From NCBI GenBank assembly GCA_903857165.1, contig CAIODU010000047.1, forward strand, positions 1 through 45,723: a stretch of 45,723 nt of DNA. Reading direction: 5' to 3'. A program made the translations under genes and the position numbers. The notes below the pieces were generated by a model. It was given only the letters and a program-made list of their open reading frames with translations. It did no database searches and had not been told where the DNA came from. Origin of the DNA: an uncultured Methylococcaceae bacterium (GTDB taxonomy: Bacteria > Pseudomonadota > Gammaproteobacteria > Methylococcales > Methylococcaceae). Each line of letters opens with the position of its first letter. Position 1 is the first letter of the stretch. Positions 1 to 9,300 of the stretch are shown in pieces.

Positions 1-135
1 CCATTAAGTTAAGCCGTCATACCGGCATGGACCGCCGGTATCCAGATTGCAGGGACGCCCCCAAGCCCGCGCCATCCCTGGAGCCTGGGTTCCGGCGGTC
101 CATGCCGGAACGACGATGTTTTGTTAACTTAATGG
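1..135. mobile_element. MITE/REP-like palindromic element with CCATTAAGTTAA termini
   Basis: The first 135 bases have terminal inverted repeats, CCATTAAGTTAA at the left and TTAACTTAATGG at the right. Inside them lie a second inverted pair built on CCGGCATGGACCGCCGG and CCGGCGGTCCATGCCGG. There is no open reading frame of note, so this is a non-autonomous palindromic element. The left end coincides with the window edge, so flanking duplications cannot be checked. The inner CGTCAT-CCGGC / GCCGG-TCCAG arms resemble those of the 209-bp element found at two other places here. Confidence 0.7.
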
Positions 136-272
136 CAGTGTGCCGGACCCTGCGACCATTTGCGCAAAGGAAGCGGCAATGGCGATTATCGTGGGGGTGT
201 CCACAGCGCGACAAGCAAACCCCGTAATGATGTGAAAGATTCGCATCACATGCCCGCAAAAGCAGCCAGCCC

Positions 273-536
273 TTATTCCAGCCTGGAAAACGCACGTCAA
301 GCTGGCGATCCACCATTCGCATTCAACGGGACGACATTGAGGACATGATCGCGGAAAACCCCAGTTTGAAACGCCTAATCCCCGAAAAGATCGCTTCGGT
401 CTATCCGAAGGCGGTTGCACTGGCGAGCGATGAAACCGGATTCCCGAGGAAAACTTTTCCGGCTGTCTGCCCTTACACCGAAACCGAGATACTCAACGAA
501 GAGTTCTGGCCTTACTCGCTGGCCGGCGATGCGTAG
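273..536 (+). pseudogene. C-terminal remnant of a DUF29 family protein
   Basis: The frame ending at 536 reads LFQPGKRTSSWRSTIR followed by DDIEDMIAENPSLK and ends in FWPYSLAGDA. This matches the C-terminal half of the small DUF29 family, with its QP-KRS-SWR-TI block, the NPSLK block and a final DPDFWP-like motif. DUF29 proteins are usually about 130-150 residues; only about 87 are recognisable here and no start codon or matching N-terminal half is found upstream, where the 135-bp palindromic element lies. It is therefore called a decayed fragment. An internal ATG at 345 could start a 63-residue peptide, but that would lack half the domain. DUF29 function is unknown. Confidence 0.6.
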
Positions 537-594
537 GCGGATGATTCGCAGCGGCACGGGGGCCGTCAATTCATTTCGCCGTCGCCGCCTAACA

Positions 595-1138
595 AACGCC
601 GGTTGAGTTCCTCCTTAGGTTGCCACCAGATTACCCGCCTTCCCCCTGTGCCAATATGGCCTGAGACACCTGCCCCTCGCCGAAGTTGGTGGTGAAGCAC
701 AGTTGGTGGACATATTCGCCAGCCTGTCCGCTTACCCCCAGCAATTCTCATTATGAGCCAAAGTGCTGATAGACAACTCGTCATTCCGGCTTAGGATGCC
801 GGAATCCAGTCACAAGGATGTGAATCTAGGTGTCGCCATCAAGCCTTTTTCAAACACTTAACGCACGACATGTCACCGTCCACGGCACTGGATTCCGGCA
901 TCCTAAGCCGGAATGACGGCAATTGAGCCACAATGAGAATTGTTGGCCCCACAGGGAAATCGAGGATAGCACCGGCAGGCTGGTCAACGGAATCGCCGAC
1001 GGGCCGGACACATTGGTGTTGAAGGCTGCGTTGGTGATGGTGATCGGCACACCCAAGTTGATGTCTTGGAAAGGCGTGGTGAGGTCGGAGCCACATAAGC
1101 TGCCATGGGCTGGTTCGTTAATTTGCAGAGACGGATTG
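595..1138 (-). pseudogene. Remnant of a second jacalin-like lectin gene, split by a MITE
   Basis: Read on the minus strand, 1138-947 encodes a segment containing TTPFQDINLGVPITITNAAF and SLPVLSSISLWG. This aligns with the big lectin gene at 6.3-12.6 kb (STPYQDIDIGMAIAVTNTAF, SLPVIGSITLWG). The frame stops at the MITE spanning 738-946. Beyond it, 737 to about 630 encodes VSGQAGEYVHQLCFTTNFG, the later jacalin motif (compare SGSYGTYINQLTFATNLG). About 35 residues of the lectin fold between WGG and the GxYxxQL motif are missing, and frameshifts and stops follow. It is a dead paralogue of the lectin domain, with insertion and deletion both visible. No MACPF-like part is left in the window. Confidence 0.75.
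738..946. mobile_element. 209-bp MITE, copy 1
   Basis: A non-coding element bounded by CCAGCAATTCTCATT at the left and AATGAGAATTGTTGG at the right. Just inside are two long palindromes built on GTCATTCCGGC...GCCGGAATCCAG. The same element, also exactly 209 bp, occurs inverted at 18046-18254; the left arm here matches the complement of that copy's right arm. This copy interrupts a jacalin-like remnant. No transposase is encoded, so mobilisation would need an enzyme supplied in trans. A target duplication is not obvious. Confidence 0.8.
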
Positions 1139-1216
1139 AAGGGGGCATTTTGTCAGGCTTACGCCTGGGAAGTCAGACAGACTCCCAGTCGAGCCCGACA
1201 AAAAATAAATGAAAAA

Positions 1217-1233
1217 ATCAGATTTTTGCTGAT
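1217..1233 (+). promoter_or_regulatory. 17-bp dyad (candidate operator), copy 1
   Basis: ATCAGATTTTTGCTGAT, an imperfect dyad preceded by a run of A. It is one of six copies of the same 17-bp motif in the first 14 kb. This copy is the least obviously placed: the next intact gene on the plus strand, the amide hydrolase, starts 667 bp downstream. Confidence 0.5.
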
Positions 1234-1303
1234 ATACAGACGGGATCGTTTTGTGAAAAAATGCGTTGCAACGCGGTTGGATAAGGGCGCAATAGCCTTG
1301 TAG

Positions 1304-1330
1304 GCCGGGTTAGCGTTAGCGTAACCCGGC
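1304..1330. repeat. REP-like hairpin
   Basis: GCCGGGTTA and TAACCCGGC flank a short centre (GCGTTAGCG), giving a strong stem. A near-identical hairpin lies at 3056-3082, so this is a dispersed REP-type repeat and not a gene-specific terminator. Confidence 0.7.
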
Positions 1331-1900
1331 ACATTGATGCCCGTGAATGTGTAAGCGTTCACTCCCCCTGCCTTTTCCCGGGAACGCGGTCATCTTTGCC
1401 GCCATTTCAGCGGGCGAGACACCCGCGCTCCCAAGGGAGGGGTAAACGGTTACGTAATTTCGGACATTGCCAAGAAGGGTGTGCAAGCGTCTTTCTTTTT
1501 TTGCCGACCGATTACGCCAATTGAGTATGGGCAAACCACAGAGCCGTTTGCCATCCCTACTGCTAGTTGGTGATGAAATTCGTCCCAAGAAAACACAGCT
1601 TGGAAAGTCACTCAAAAACTGGCATTTAAACTGGAACAGCAAGCCATCAGTGAGATTAAAAGCAAGGTATAACTTAGCCTTGCTAGGTTTCAATGTTGGC
1701 AACAACAAAGTTTGTGACTAATCATTGCAAACCTTGTGGACGGGGTGAATGCCCCGTCCAGTACAAGGGACTGTACGAGCTGGATTCTCATGCTCTTTGA
1801 AGTTCGTAACTTTCTTCTTCTGGTTTCCACCTGATACCTAATGGGTATTAAGCCTACCAGAAGAACTTACCAGCATTTTTAATTTTTAGGGGTAACCATT

Positions 1901-2944
1901 ATGTGTACAAATTTCGCGCTTTATTCAACAAAAAATGTCAGCACTTATGCCATCACGGCAAGAACCATGGATTTTTCACAAAACTTGAAAACCCATGTCT
2001 GTGTTGTTCCACGCAATAAATCTTTTCCAGCGATTGATCTGTTGCCGGTTCACAATCCTGTGAAATGGACTAATCAATATGGCTATGTTGGCATGGAGAC
2101 CGTTTTTTTTGAGATTGCTCGTGGCATAACCGATGGCATTAATGAAGTCGGTCTTTCGATTGGCGAATTGTGGTTACCTTGTAGTCAATATCCCAAATCA
2201 GAATCAGCGACCAAGCCACTGCTCTTCAATATCAATATATTAGATTGGGTTCTGGGAAACTTTGCCAGTGTTGCAGAGGTAAAAGCAGCCTTAAACACAA
2301 TTACTGTTATCAATATTAACGAGCGCATACCTTCCGCTAGATTTCCTACCCATTTTGTTATCAGCGATAGCACGGGTGCCAATATCATCATCGAATTTAT
2401 GAATGGTGCCATGCAGGTTTACGAAAGTGATAACGGCATTATGACCAACGCGCCCGATTACCAGTGGCAACTGAATAATTTAACCAATTACGTTAATTTA
2501 AGCACCACCAATAACCCTATTGAGATATGGGGTCAGCAAGGTAATGGCAATGGCTGCTTGGGAATGCCAGGTGATTATACGCCACCTTCCCGTTTTGTCA
2601 GAGCCTGGATGTTGCAACAGTCCGCTCAGAACTATACGCCTAAAAACACCGAAGAAGCAGTGGGCTTGGCGGCACGAATTTTACAGAATTTTGGAACGCC
2701 AATGGGTTCTATAGTGGAAAACACCCCAGACCATAGTACAGCCGATAAATATCTGGATCGCACCCAATGGGGTGTCGTTCGGGATCACAAAGAAAAAGTT
2801 TATTATTACTTTACCCAGTTTAATAACAATCTGTTCTCAGTTGACCTTAAAGCTATTGATTTTAGTGCGATTAAGGCTTCTGCCATGCCTATCGCTCAAG
2901 CTGTCTGGCATACTGATATTACCAAAGGACTGATTCACCAGTAA
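1901..2944 (+). CDS. Linear amide C-N hydrolase (choloylglycine hydrolase / penicillin V acylase family)
   Basis: 347 residues, close to the usual 320-350 for this Ntn-hydrolase family (PF02275). The protein begins Met-Cys, so Cys2 becomes the N-terminal nucleophile after Met removal. It is followed by the family ART-MDF block (Arg21, Asp24) and later by ITDGINEVGLSIGELWL and the MTNAPDYQWQ segment, which carries the conserved Asn. Members cleave amide bonds in bile salts, penicillin V or acyl-homoserine lactones; the substrate here cannot be told. There is no signal peptide, because the nucleophile sits at the mature N-terminus. AGGGG lies about 9 nt before the ATG. Base composition is noticeably more AT-rich than lipase 2 and the lectin gene, hinting at a different origin. 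Confidence 0.88.
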   Translation: MCTNFALYSTKNVSTYAITARTMDFSQNLKTHVCVVPRNKSFPAIDLLPVHNPVKWTNQYGYVGMETVFFEIARGITDGINEVGLSIGELWLPCSQYPKSESATKPLLFNINILDWVLGNFASVAEVKAALNTITVININERIPSARFPTHFVISDSTGANIIIEFMNGAMQVYESDNGIMTNAPDYQWQLNNLTNYVNLSTTNNPIEIWGQQGNGNGCLGMPGDYTPPSRFVRAWMLQQSAQNYTPKNTEEAVGLAARILQNFGTPMGSIVENTPDHSTADKYLDRTQWGVVRDHKEKVYYYFTQFNNNLFSVDLKAIDFSAIKASAMPIAQAVWHTDITKGLIHQ

Positions 2945-3055
2945 CCAGGCAAACCTATCATGAGCAGAAGCAGAAGATGCAACTGATTTAGCTGAAAGCA
3001 GTAATAATCAGCCTAGCGGTATCCCAACCAGCAATTCTGGTACAGGCTAAGCCGC

Positions 3056-3082
3056 GTCGGGTTACGCTTACGCTAACCCGAC
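3056..3082. repeat. REP-like hairpin, second copy
   Basis: GTCGGGTTA...TAACCCGAC around CGCTTACGC, the same family as the hairpin at 1304. It lies between the amide hydrolase and the first lipase and may act as a transcriptional barrier, although no T-tract follows. Confidence 0.7.
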
Positions 3083-3149
3083 CTACAAAACTTAGGTTCA
3101 TCAGACCATAAATGCAGTATAACTTTTTAACCTTAACGAGGAATTATTT

Positions 3150-4202
3150 ATGTCAACACCTACAACAAAAGAACTTACCAATGCCAGCCTAGCTTTTTTG
3201 AGCTACGCAGGCGAGTCACTCCCCGTGAGTGGCACGACTGTTTTTCAGATTGCCGCGCTTATTAATAAAACCCTGCCCACTTACCCCAATCTAAACGCTG
3301 ACTGGCAAGTGGTTTGGGGGCCTGCGCTATACAACCCTGATGTACTGGTCGATAAAAAACAGGCAAACCTGACCATGGTACTTCAATCCATCTCAGAGCC
3401 TTCAAGCTACATTGTGGCTACCCGTGGGACGGTTGGCAATGATATATGGGAGTGGTTATCCGAGAATTTGGCAGTAGTCTTTGAGCCTTGGCCTTCAACT
3501 ACCAACTTCAATGGCAAGGCTTATATTTCCAAAGCAACTACAGATGCTCTGAAGATAGTCCTTAACACTCTACCTCCCACTGCTGCGCAAACTCCCGCTG
3601 GCTTTTCACCTTTACCGGGTGCAGGTCAAACTTTGGCGGCTTTTTTAGCCACATTAACGGGTAATGGAGCTATAGATCTTTGCTTTACCGGGCACAGTCT
3701 AGGTGGAGCGATTGCACCCGTATTGGCGTTGTGGTTCAAGCAAACCCAAGGCAGTGCAGTATTGTCTTCTAATGCTATTTTCTATCCCATGCCCGCCTGG
3801 GACAGTAACGCTGTTGCCGCTATCTCCTGTGTTTCTTTGGCAGGACCTACGCCTGGGGATAAGGGTTTTAGCGAGTATTTTGCAAAGTCACTGGGGGATA
3901 ATTATGACCGTATCTTTAACACCAATGACGTTGTCCCTCATGCTTTTGCGGAACTTGACCAGATGGCGGGTTTGTATAAGCCAACTATAAGCATGTCTAT
4001 TGCCGAAAAGGCTATCTTGGACGCAATGGTACTTATGGTTATGGAAGAAGAGTACAAAATCAGATCTGTTTATACCAATCTTAACAATGCCAATCCTTTT
4101 ACCTGCCCACTAAGCAGCACTGCAAACACCTATGCAGGGCAAGCGTTATATCAACATATTGCGGCATACGAATTACAGTTTAATTTACCCTTGGGCAATT
4201 AG
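3150..4202 (+). CDS. Class 3 lipase-like alpha/beta hydrolase, paralogue 1
   Basis: 350 residues of the fungal-type lipase family (PF01764). The nucleophile elbow GHSLGGA places the catalytic Ser at residue 183. Asp260 in NTNDVVP and His336 in LYQHIAAYE complete a plausible triad. VATRGTVGNDIWEW (about 89-102) is the strand leading to the oxyanion region. No signal peptide: the start MSTPTTKELTNASLAF is shared with the paralogue at 5144. AACGAGGAATTATTT ATG gives a good ribosome site. The likely role is hydrolysis of ester bonds in lipids after release or delivery outside the cell; substrate and route are not evident. Composition is more AT-rich than its paralogue although the protein is clearly homologous from end to end. 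Confidence 0.88.
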   Translation: MSTPTTKELTNASLAFLSYAGESLPVSGTTVFQIAALINKTLPTYPNLNADWQVVWGPALYNPDVLVDKKQANLTMVLQSISEPSSYIVATRGTVGNDIWEWLSENLAVVFEPWPSTTNFNGKAYISKATTDALKIVLNTLPPTAAQTPAGFSPLPGAGQTLAAFLATLTGNGAIDLCFTGHSLGGAIAPVLALWFKQTQGSAVLSSNAIFYPMPAWDSNAVAAISCVSLAGPTPGDKGFSEYFAKSLGDNYDRIFNTNDVVPHAFAELDQMAGLYKPTISMSIAEKAILDAMVLMVMEEEYKIRSVYTNLNNANPFTCPLSSTANTYAGQALYQHIAAYELQFNLPLGN

Positions 4203-4230
4203 TTAGCAAGTAGCCCGGATGATGCCGCCC

Positions 4231-4277
4231 TGCGGCGCAATCCGGGGGATGCCACGGAACACCCGGATTGCGCCGCA
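4231..4277. repeat. REP-like inverted repeat
   Basis: TGCGGCGCAATCCGG at 4231-4245 and its exact complement CCGGATTGCGCCGCA at 4263-4277 form a 15-bp stem just after lipase 1. The wider block 4211-4300 contains further partial copies of the same arms. Confidence 0.7.
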
Positions 4278-4322
4278 ACCGGGTTGGCCGGCATCCCCAT
4301 GCCGACCAATTCAGGGCTATTG

Positions 4323-4850
4323 CTAGTCTTGCAATTTGCCCAAGCGTTGCAGCGTGATGTCCTTGGCATTACAAGCCAGCGCGTTGTCCACGAAGTCGTT
4401 CAAAAAAACTACCAGGTAATCAGGCGAAAATTGCGTGGCAACATTAGCTTGCCGCCACGGGTAGGTTTGGTTGTCGAACTGGCGTTATAGGGAATCAACT
4501 CAGCACTTTGTGGCAAGCCACTTGCCTCGGTGTTCGCCACTGAATAAAAGTACAAACCGGATGCTCCGCTATTCACGAGTAAGCAGAAGGAACCACAGTG
4601 CCCGGCAAAAATGTCAAGGCGGTGGTGGCAGCACCTGCTGCGTCAATGCTGTAGGGCAAGCCTATGCCATAGGTGTAAGGGCTTGCCGCGTTGGTGAGTT
4701 GAATTTCGGCAGCCCCAAGCCCGTTGGAACAGGCCGAGATGATAAACGTATATTCGTATCTTTAGCCGCCAAGTCATTAAGTATCGAACCTGGGCTTGCA
4801 ACTTGGCATTGGCCAGGGTCGGGCCTATTTTGGTCGTGTAAATAGGGCGT
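4323..4850 (-). pseudogene. Decayed minus-strand gene between the two lipases
   Basis: Minus-strand frames carry protein-like stretches that pass from one frame to another: QLTNAASPYTYGIGLPYSID, then LYFYSVANTEASGLPQSAEL, then TYPWRQANVATQFSPDYLVV and a last stretch ending TLQRLGKLQD before a stop at 4323. At least two frameshifts and several stops separate them. I do not recognise the family. The Ala/Thr/Ser-rich style resembles the other proteins of this island. One of the 17-bp dyads lies immediately upstream (4855-4871) in the orientation expected for this gene, which supports former membership of the same set. Confidence 0.5.
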
Positions 4851-4854
4851 GTCC

Positions 4855-4871
4855 ATCAGCAAAAATCTGAT
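4855..4871 (-). promoter_or_regulatory. 17-bp dyad (candidate operator), copy 2
   Basis: On the minus strand this reads ATCAGATTTTTGCTGAT preceded by A-rich sequence. It faces the decayed gene at 4323-4850 and lies back-to-back, 19 bp apart, with copy 3. Confidence 0.55.
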
Positions 4872-4890
4872 TTTTTGGGTTGGGTGAAAA

Positions 4891-4907
4891 ATCAGCATTT
4901 TGCCGAT
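4891..4907 (+). promoter_or_regulatory. 17-bp dyad (candidate operator), copy 3
   Basis: ATCAGCATTTTGCCGAT preceded by AAAA, pointing toward lipase 2, whose start is 237 bp downstream. One base departs from the perfect dyad seen at 12756. Confidence 0.6.
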
Positions 4908-5143
4908 ACCCAAATGCAATCGCACCGTCTATTCTGCCTCGACGCCACAACAAGTCAAAGGCGAGCTTACCCGTGACAAGGTTAATTCTTGCACCCTTTG
5001 CTTTTATGGGCGTTGCGTCTGTTGGGCGGAAAACCCGTCAACATTCTTTCCATTGCCACTTAGTGTTTTATCGGGTACGGAAAGACCGTGGCCGATAGCC
5101 TAGGCTTGGCATAAGCTTTAAACAACTTACTTGAGGATCACTG

Positions 5144-6199
5144 ATGACTACCCCAACCACCAACGAACTCACCAATGCCAGCATGGCATTCCTTGCCTAT
5201 ACGGGCCAATTTTTAGCGGTTGACCCGACCACGGTGTTTCAAACTGCGGCCTCCATCAATAAGCTTCTGCCAAACTACCCAAATTTAAACAAAGATTGGG
5301 CAATCGTTTGGGGTCCGGCATTGTATTGCACCGCATCCACTACAACCCCCAATGCACAGGCAAACCTGACTTTTGTCGCCCAGTCATTGTCTTCACCAAA
5401 CAGTTACATCGTCGCCACGCGGGGGACGGTTGCCAACAACAAATGGGAATGGTTGACGGAAGACATTGCCGTCAGTTTTGAGGCTTGGCCCACCCCCGCC
5501 CCGCAAAAGCCTAAACCCCATGTTTCCTCGTCCACTTTCACCGCATTAAGCCTTGTGCTAAACACCGTACCGCCCGCTACAACACCCGGCGGCTACTCCC
5601 CATTGCCCGGCGCAGGGCAAACCTTGGCGGATTATTTGGCAAGTATCGCCGCTAGCGGGACTGTCAATATTTCGTTTACCGGGCATAGTTTGGGCGGGGC
5701 CATCGCACCAGCCTTGGCACTATGGTTCAAGCAAGCGCAAGGCACTGTGCAAATCCCCCAAAACAGTGTTTTTTATCCGATGCCGGCTTGGGATGTTAAA
5801 TCCAACGCCACCATTTCTTGTGTGTCATTGGCGGGTGCGACACCGGGGGACAAGGTATTTAGCGGCTATTTCCAACAGCAATTGGGGAGTGACTATGACC
5901 GTATTTACAATACGAATGACACGGTTCCTTATGGTTTTGCGGGACTGGGCCAGTTACCCGGCTTGTATTTGCCGACGCTACCGATGACCACGGCTGAAAA
6001 AGCTGCTTTAACCGGTCTTGAGACTAAAGTGACATTGGCCCAAACCAGCAATGGGTCCCCGTATTGCGTCCTGCCCAATGGCAACCCGTTTACCTGTGCG
6101 TTGAACACCACTTGCAAAAGCTTTGCGGCGGAGGCGCTTTACCAGCATATAGCCGCCTATGAGCAGCAGTTCGGCATGCCCATTTCTCAGGGCGTGTGA
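5144..6199 (+). CDS. Class 3 lipase-like alpha/beta hydrolase, paralogue 2
   Basis: 351 residues, homologous over its whole length to the lipase at 3150. GHSLGGA gives Ser182, with Asp259 in NTNDTVP and His335 in LYQHIAAYE as the other triad members. Blocks such as SPLPGAGQTLA, FYPMPAWD and CVSLAG-TPGDK-FS are shared between the two. It starts MTTPTTNELTNASMAF with no signal peptide. TTGAGGATCACTG ATG supplies the ribosome site. GC content is higher than in paralogue 1 and close to the lectin gene. It converges on that gene, with a shared hairpin between the two stop codons. The pair could be an old duplication or two separate arrivals; synonymous divergence would tell. Confidence 0.88.
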   Translation: MTTPTTNELTNASMAFLAYTGQFLAVDPTTVFQTAASINKLLPNYPNLNKDWAIVWGPALYCTASTTTPNAQANLTFVAQSLSSPNSYIVATRGTVANNKWEWLTEDIAVSFEAWPTPAPQKPKPHVSSSTFTALSLVLNTVPPATTPGGYSPLPGAGQTLADYLASIAASGTVNISFTGHSLGGAIAPALALWFKQAQGTVQIPQNSVFYPMPAWDVKSNATISCVSLAGATPGDKVFSGYFQQQLGSDYDRIYNTNDTVPYGFAGLGQLPGLYLPTLPMTTAEKAALTGLETKVTLAQTSNGSPYCVLPNGNPFTCALNTTCKSFAAEALYQHIAAYEQQFGMPISQGV

Positions 6200-6227
6200 G
6201 GGTGGTCGGTTTTTAGACAGGCAAAAT

Positions 6228-6253
6228 CTGGCGGGTGGCTATCCACCCGCCAG
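6228..6253 (-). terminator. Hairpin between convergent lipase 2 and lectin gene
   Basis: CTGGCGGGTGG and CCACCCGCCAG form an 11-bp stem with a CTAT loop. On the minus strand the stem is followed by ATTTT, so it fits best as the terminator of the large minus-strand gene. On the plus strand GGGTTTGG follows, a poor T-tract. Confidence 0.55.
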
Positions 6254-6323
6254 GGTTTGGCGGAACAGTGGCCTCGCCTTTAGCGATGCGGGGCCGCTAT
6301 TCAAAAGGCGAGACCGCCTAGGC

Positions 6324-9300
6324 TTAAGTGTTGATAATAGTCAGCACCCCATTATTGTTTGAAATGTCCTGAATATTGGCAGCTTGGGCAGTCGTATACG
6401 TCAACGAAGACGCCACTGAATTGCCTTGGACGTTTAGGCAATTGGCCGAAATCGTCACCGTGATGCCCGAACTGCTGCCTTGATAACTGCCCGCAGGGAC
6501 ATATTGCCCAAACTTATTGGTGCCATTGTTGATGTAACCGTTACCCGTGGCTATCGTCAGCACACCATTGATGTTGCCGATATCCCCAATGCTGAGAACC
6601 TGAGTCGTTGCGTAAGTCAACGACGATGCGACTGGGCTTCCACTGATCGGTTTACACTGCGCCTGGATTTGGATGGTGATAGCCGAACTGCTAGCTTGAT
6701 AGCTGCCCGCCGGTATGTATTCAGAAGCGTATGGAATCCAAGTTGCCGGTTGGAACTGAAGGTAAACCGGCTGCAATTGGTTGAGGTAAGACCCGCAGGT
6801 ACCTTGGAAGCCCACTAAGGTCGCCCCGGCAGGCACTGTCCAGCTAAATGCCGATGCCGACTTGGGGCCGGGCGGAAACGTCACGGACTGCCCAAAGTTA
6901 GTGTTCAAGGTGAGTTGATTGATATAGTCACCTGACGTGCCGCTGATCGAGGTGATGAATTCCCCCGCCCTCAGATTGAGGGGGGCTTGGGGGTTGACCC
7001 CTTCACCGCCATGGACGAACTGTACGGTTCCCAAGTTAGTCTGGTAGCTCGTGCCTATCTGGTTCATCCAAGCCCCGCCCCATAGCGCGACCGAGGCCAG
7101 CACTGGCTGAGCCGACAACGCTATCGGTGTGGCAGGGTTTGAACTGTTATTCTTCGCGTTGGTTGGGTTGGTTGTGGATGCCGAACTGGTGGCTAAGTCG
7201 TACCAAGCCGTGGCCGATGTGCCTCCTCCCCAAGCAGAACCGGTTTCGACTTGGAACTGTGCCGAAGGCGAACCATTGCTTACGCTTTGCGGGGGATTGA
7301 GGGGAGTGTAGATTCCCGCCGGATTCAAGTTGACTTGATTGATCCAACTTTCCAAGGCCGCAGTGTCTTGGTTAAGTTGCTGGCAATTCGAGATGAAGGT
7401 TCCGTCGCCGGTGTAACCGTAAGTCTTGTACAGGCTGGCGACTTGCTGCATCGCATTGCGGATGCTGTCCAGGCTGGCCAGGCTCGGTGCCACGGTATTG
7501 GTGTAAGCCTGCCGATTGGTCACAATCGGCTGGAAGGCGGTGGCCGCTGTGTTCGACATTAAGGTCTCGTAGCCGGTGGTGGCAAATTCCAACACCACGC
7601 CATTGCCGGTCACATCGCTGACAGTCAGGTTTTGGGCAAAACTGACCAAGGCTTGAATGTCGGTTTGGGTGTCATTGGTGATTTCCGGCAGCGTTGCGGC
7701 ACTGCCGCGCAGCATTTGGTAGGCACGGCAATTGACATTGGTTTGTGAACTCGCATTGGTCATGCTCTTGGAGAAGTTCGCTCCAATACTGACCGGCGGT
7801 TCAGTGGGTACGATGCCTTGCACCGCGAAGGAATTCATCACCGACTGCTGGTCCGACTCGGTTTCACACTCGTAGACAAACACCGCCATGTATTCAGCAC
7901 CTAAGGTTGCCGCCGACACATAGGAGTCGCCATACGCCGTGAACAATTCCTCCGCTGTCAATCCCGCCGCCGCTGATAGCAAGGTGGGGGCCGTGGAGTA
8001 GATCGGGCTGCTCTTCACTGCGTTCGCATAGATCACCACGCTGACCGAGGTGTTGCTGGATTTGACCGACGAGGAAGATTTGTGCTGGGCCGACTGGCCT
8101 GCCGCTGACAAGCCAATGGAGAGCTTTAGAGTCTTGTCCAAACTATCGGACGAGTTGCACACTTGGACGAAGTTTTGGCTCGCCACATTTTGGCTGCCGA
8201 TGCTGCTGGGTGCCACCGCCGCACTATTAGGCATTGCACTGTTGATGAAGGTGTTGAAGCCCACGCCTAGGCCAGTGACCGGAAGGGCCGGTTGCGCGGT
8301 GGCCGTTGCCAGCAGCGGGGTGTTCCACTCCGCAGGCTGGAACTGGATGGTAATCGGCTGCAACTGGTTCAGATATGACCCGCTAGAGCCTTGGAAGCCA
8401 ACCAATACCTCGCCCGGTGCCGCCTTCCAGGTCACAACGCCACCGGTTGAGTTTGGGTTGGGCGGGTAAGTGTAACTTTGACCAAGATTGGTGGCGAACG
8501 TCAGTTGGTTGATGTAGGTACCATACGACCCGCTGATCGACGTGATGAATTCCCCGGTTTGAAGGTTTGCCGCATAGTCTGCGGAAACACCACCACCCTG
8601 ACCATGGGTGTAAGTGGTAGGACCCGTCGACACGTCATAGGTGACGGCGATTTCATTCATCCAATCTCCGCCCCACAGCGTAATCGAGCCGATGACAGGC
8701 AGGCTACTAAAAGGAATGGGGTTAGGATTGGATGACGTGGTATTAAACGCCGTATTGGTGACCGCAATCGCCATGCCGATATCGATGTCTTGGTAGGGCG
8801 TACTACAGTTGGTGCCCCAGATGGGGTTGGTCGGGGTTGTGTACACCAGCGTCGGGCTGCCATTGGCCAGTGCCGCCGGCGGGTTGAGGGATGACGCCAA
8901 CGGCAGCACCGTGAACGGGTTCAGCGCGACGGAATCAATCCAACTGTTCAGCCCGTTGATCGCCGAGGCGACCTCCCCGCTCTTGCTGCCCGACTGCACG
9001 GGAAAGCTGATGTTGGCATCGCCGGTGTAACCATAGGTTTGATAGATGTTTGCCAGCGACAGGATTTGCGACCAAATGCCATACAAGCTACTCAACACCG
9101 GCGCGACTTGGGTGTTGTAAACGTTGCGGTTGGTCAGCACGTGTTGGAAACTGGCATCGGCGTCGGCGGGATACAAGGTTTCGTAGCCGCTAGTGGTGAA
9201 AGACAAGACCACCGGGGCATTCACGCTGGCTGCGTCAAAGCCTACGGCATAGTAAATCAGGTTAGTGATGTCGGTGCTTGGATTGAACGTCAAGGCCGGC

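Larger units (their letters stand above)
1139..1900. other. Intergenic region upstream of the amide hydrolase
   Basis: No convincing gene was found in these 760 bases. They hold one 17-bp dyad (1217), a REP hairpin (1304), and a GC-rich stretch near 1375-1440 with an inverted GGGAGCGCGGGTGTCTCGCCC-type repeat unit. A more AT-rich tail follows that includes the leader of the next gene. Reading frames on both strands here are built largely from the repeats. Confidence 0.5.

Noticed and set aside
1316-1708. 130-codon minus-strand frame
   Set aside because: Much of it is made of dispersed repeat sequence (SLGSAGVSPAEMAAK type); no homology recognised and no ribosome site.
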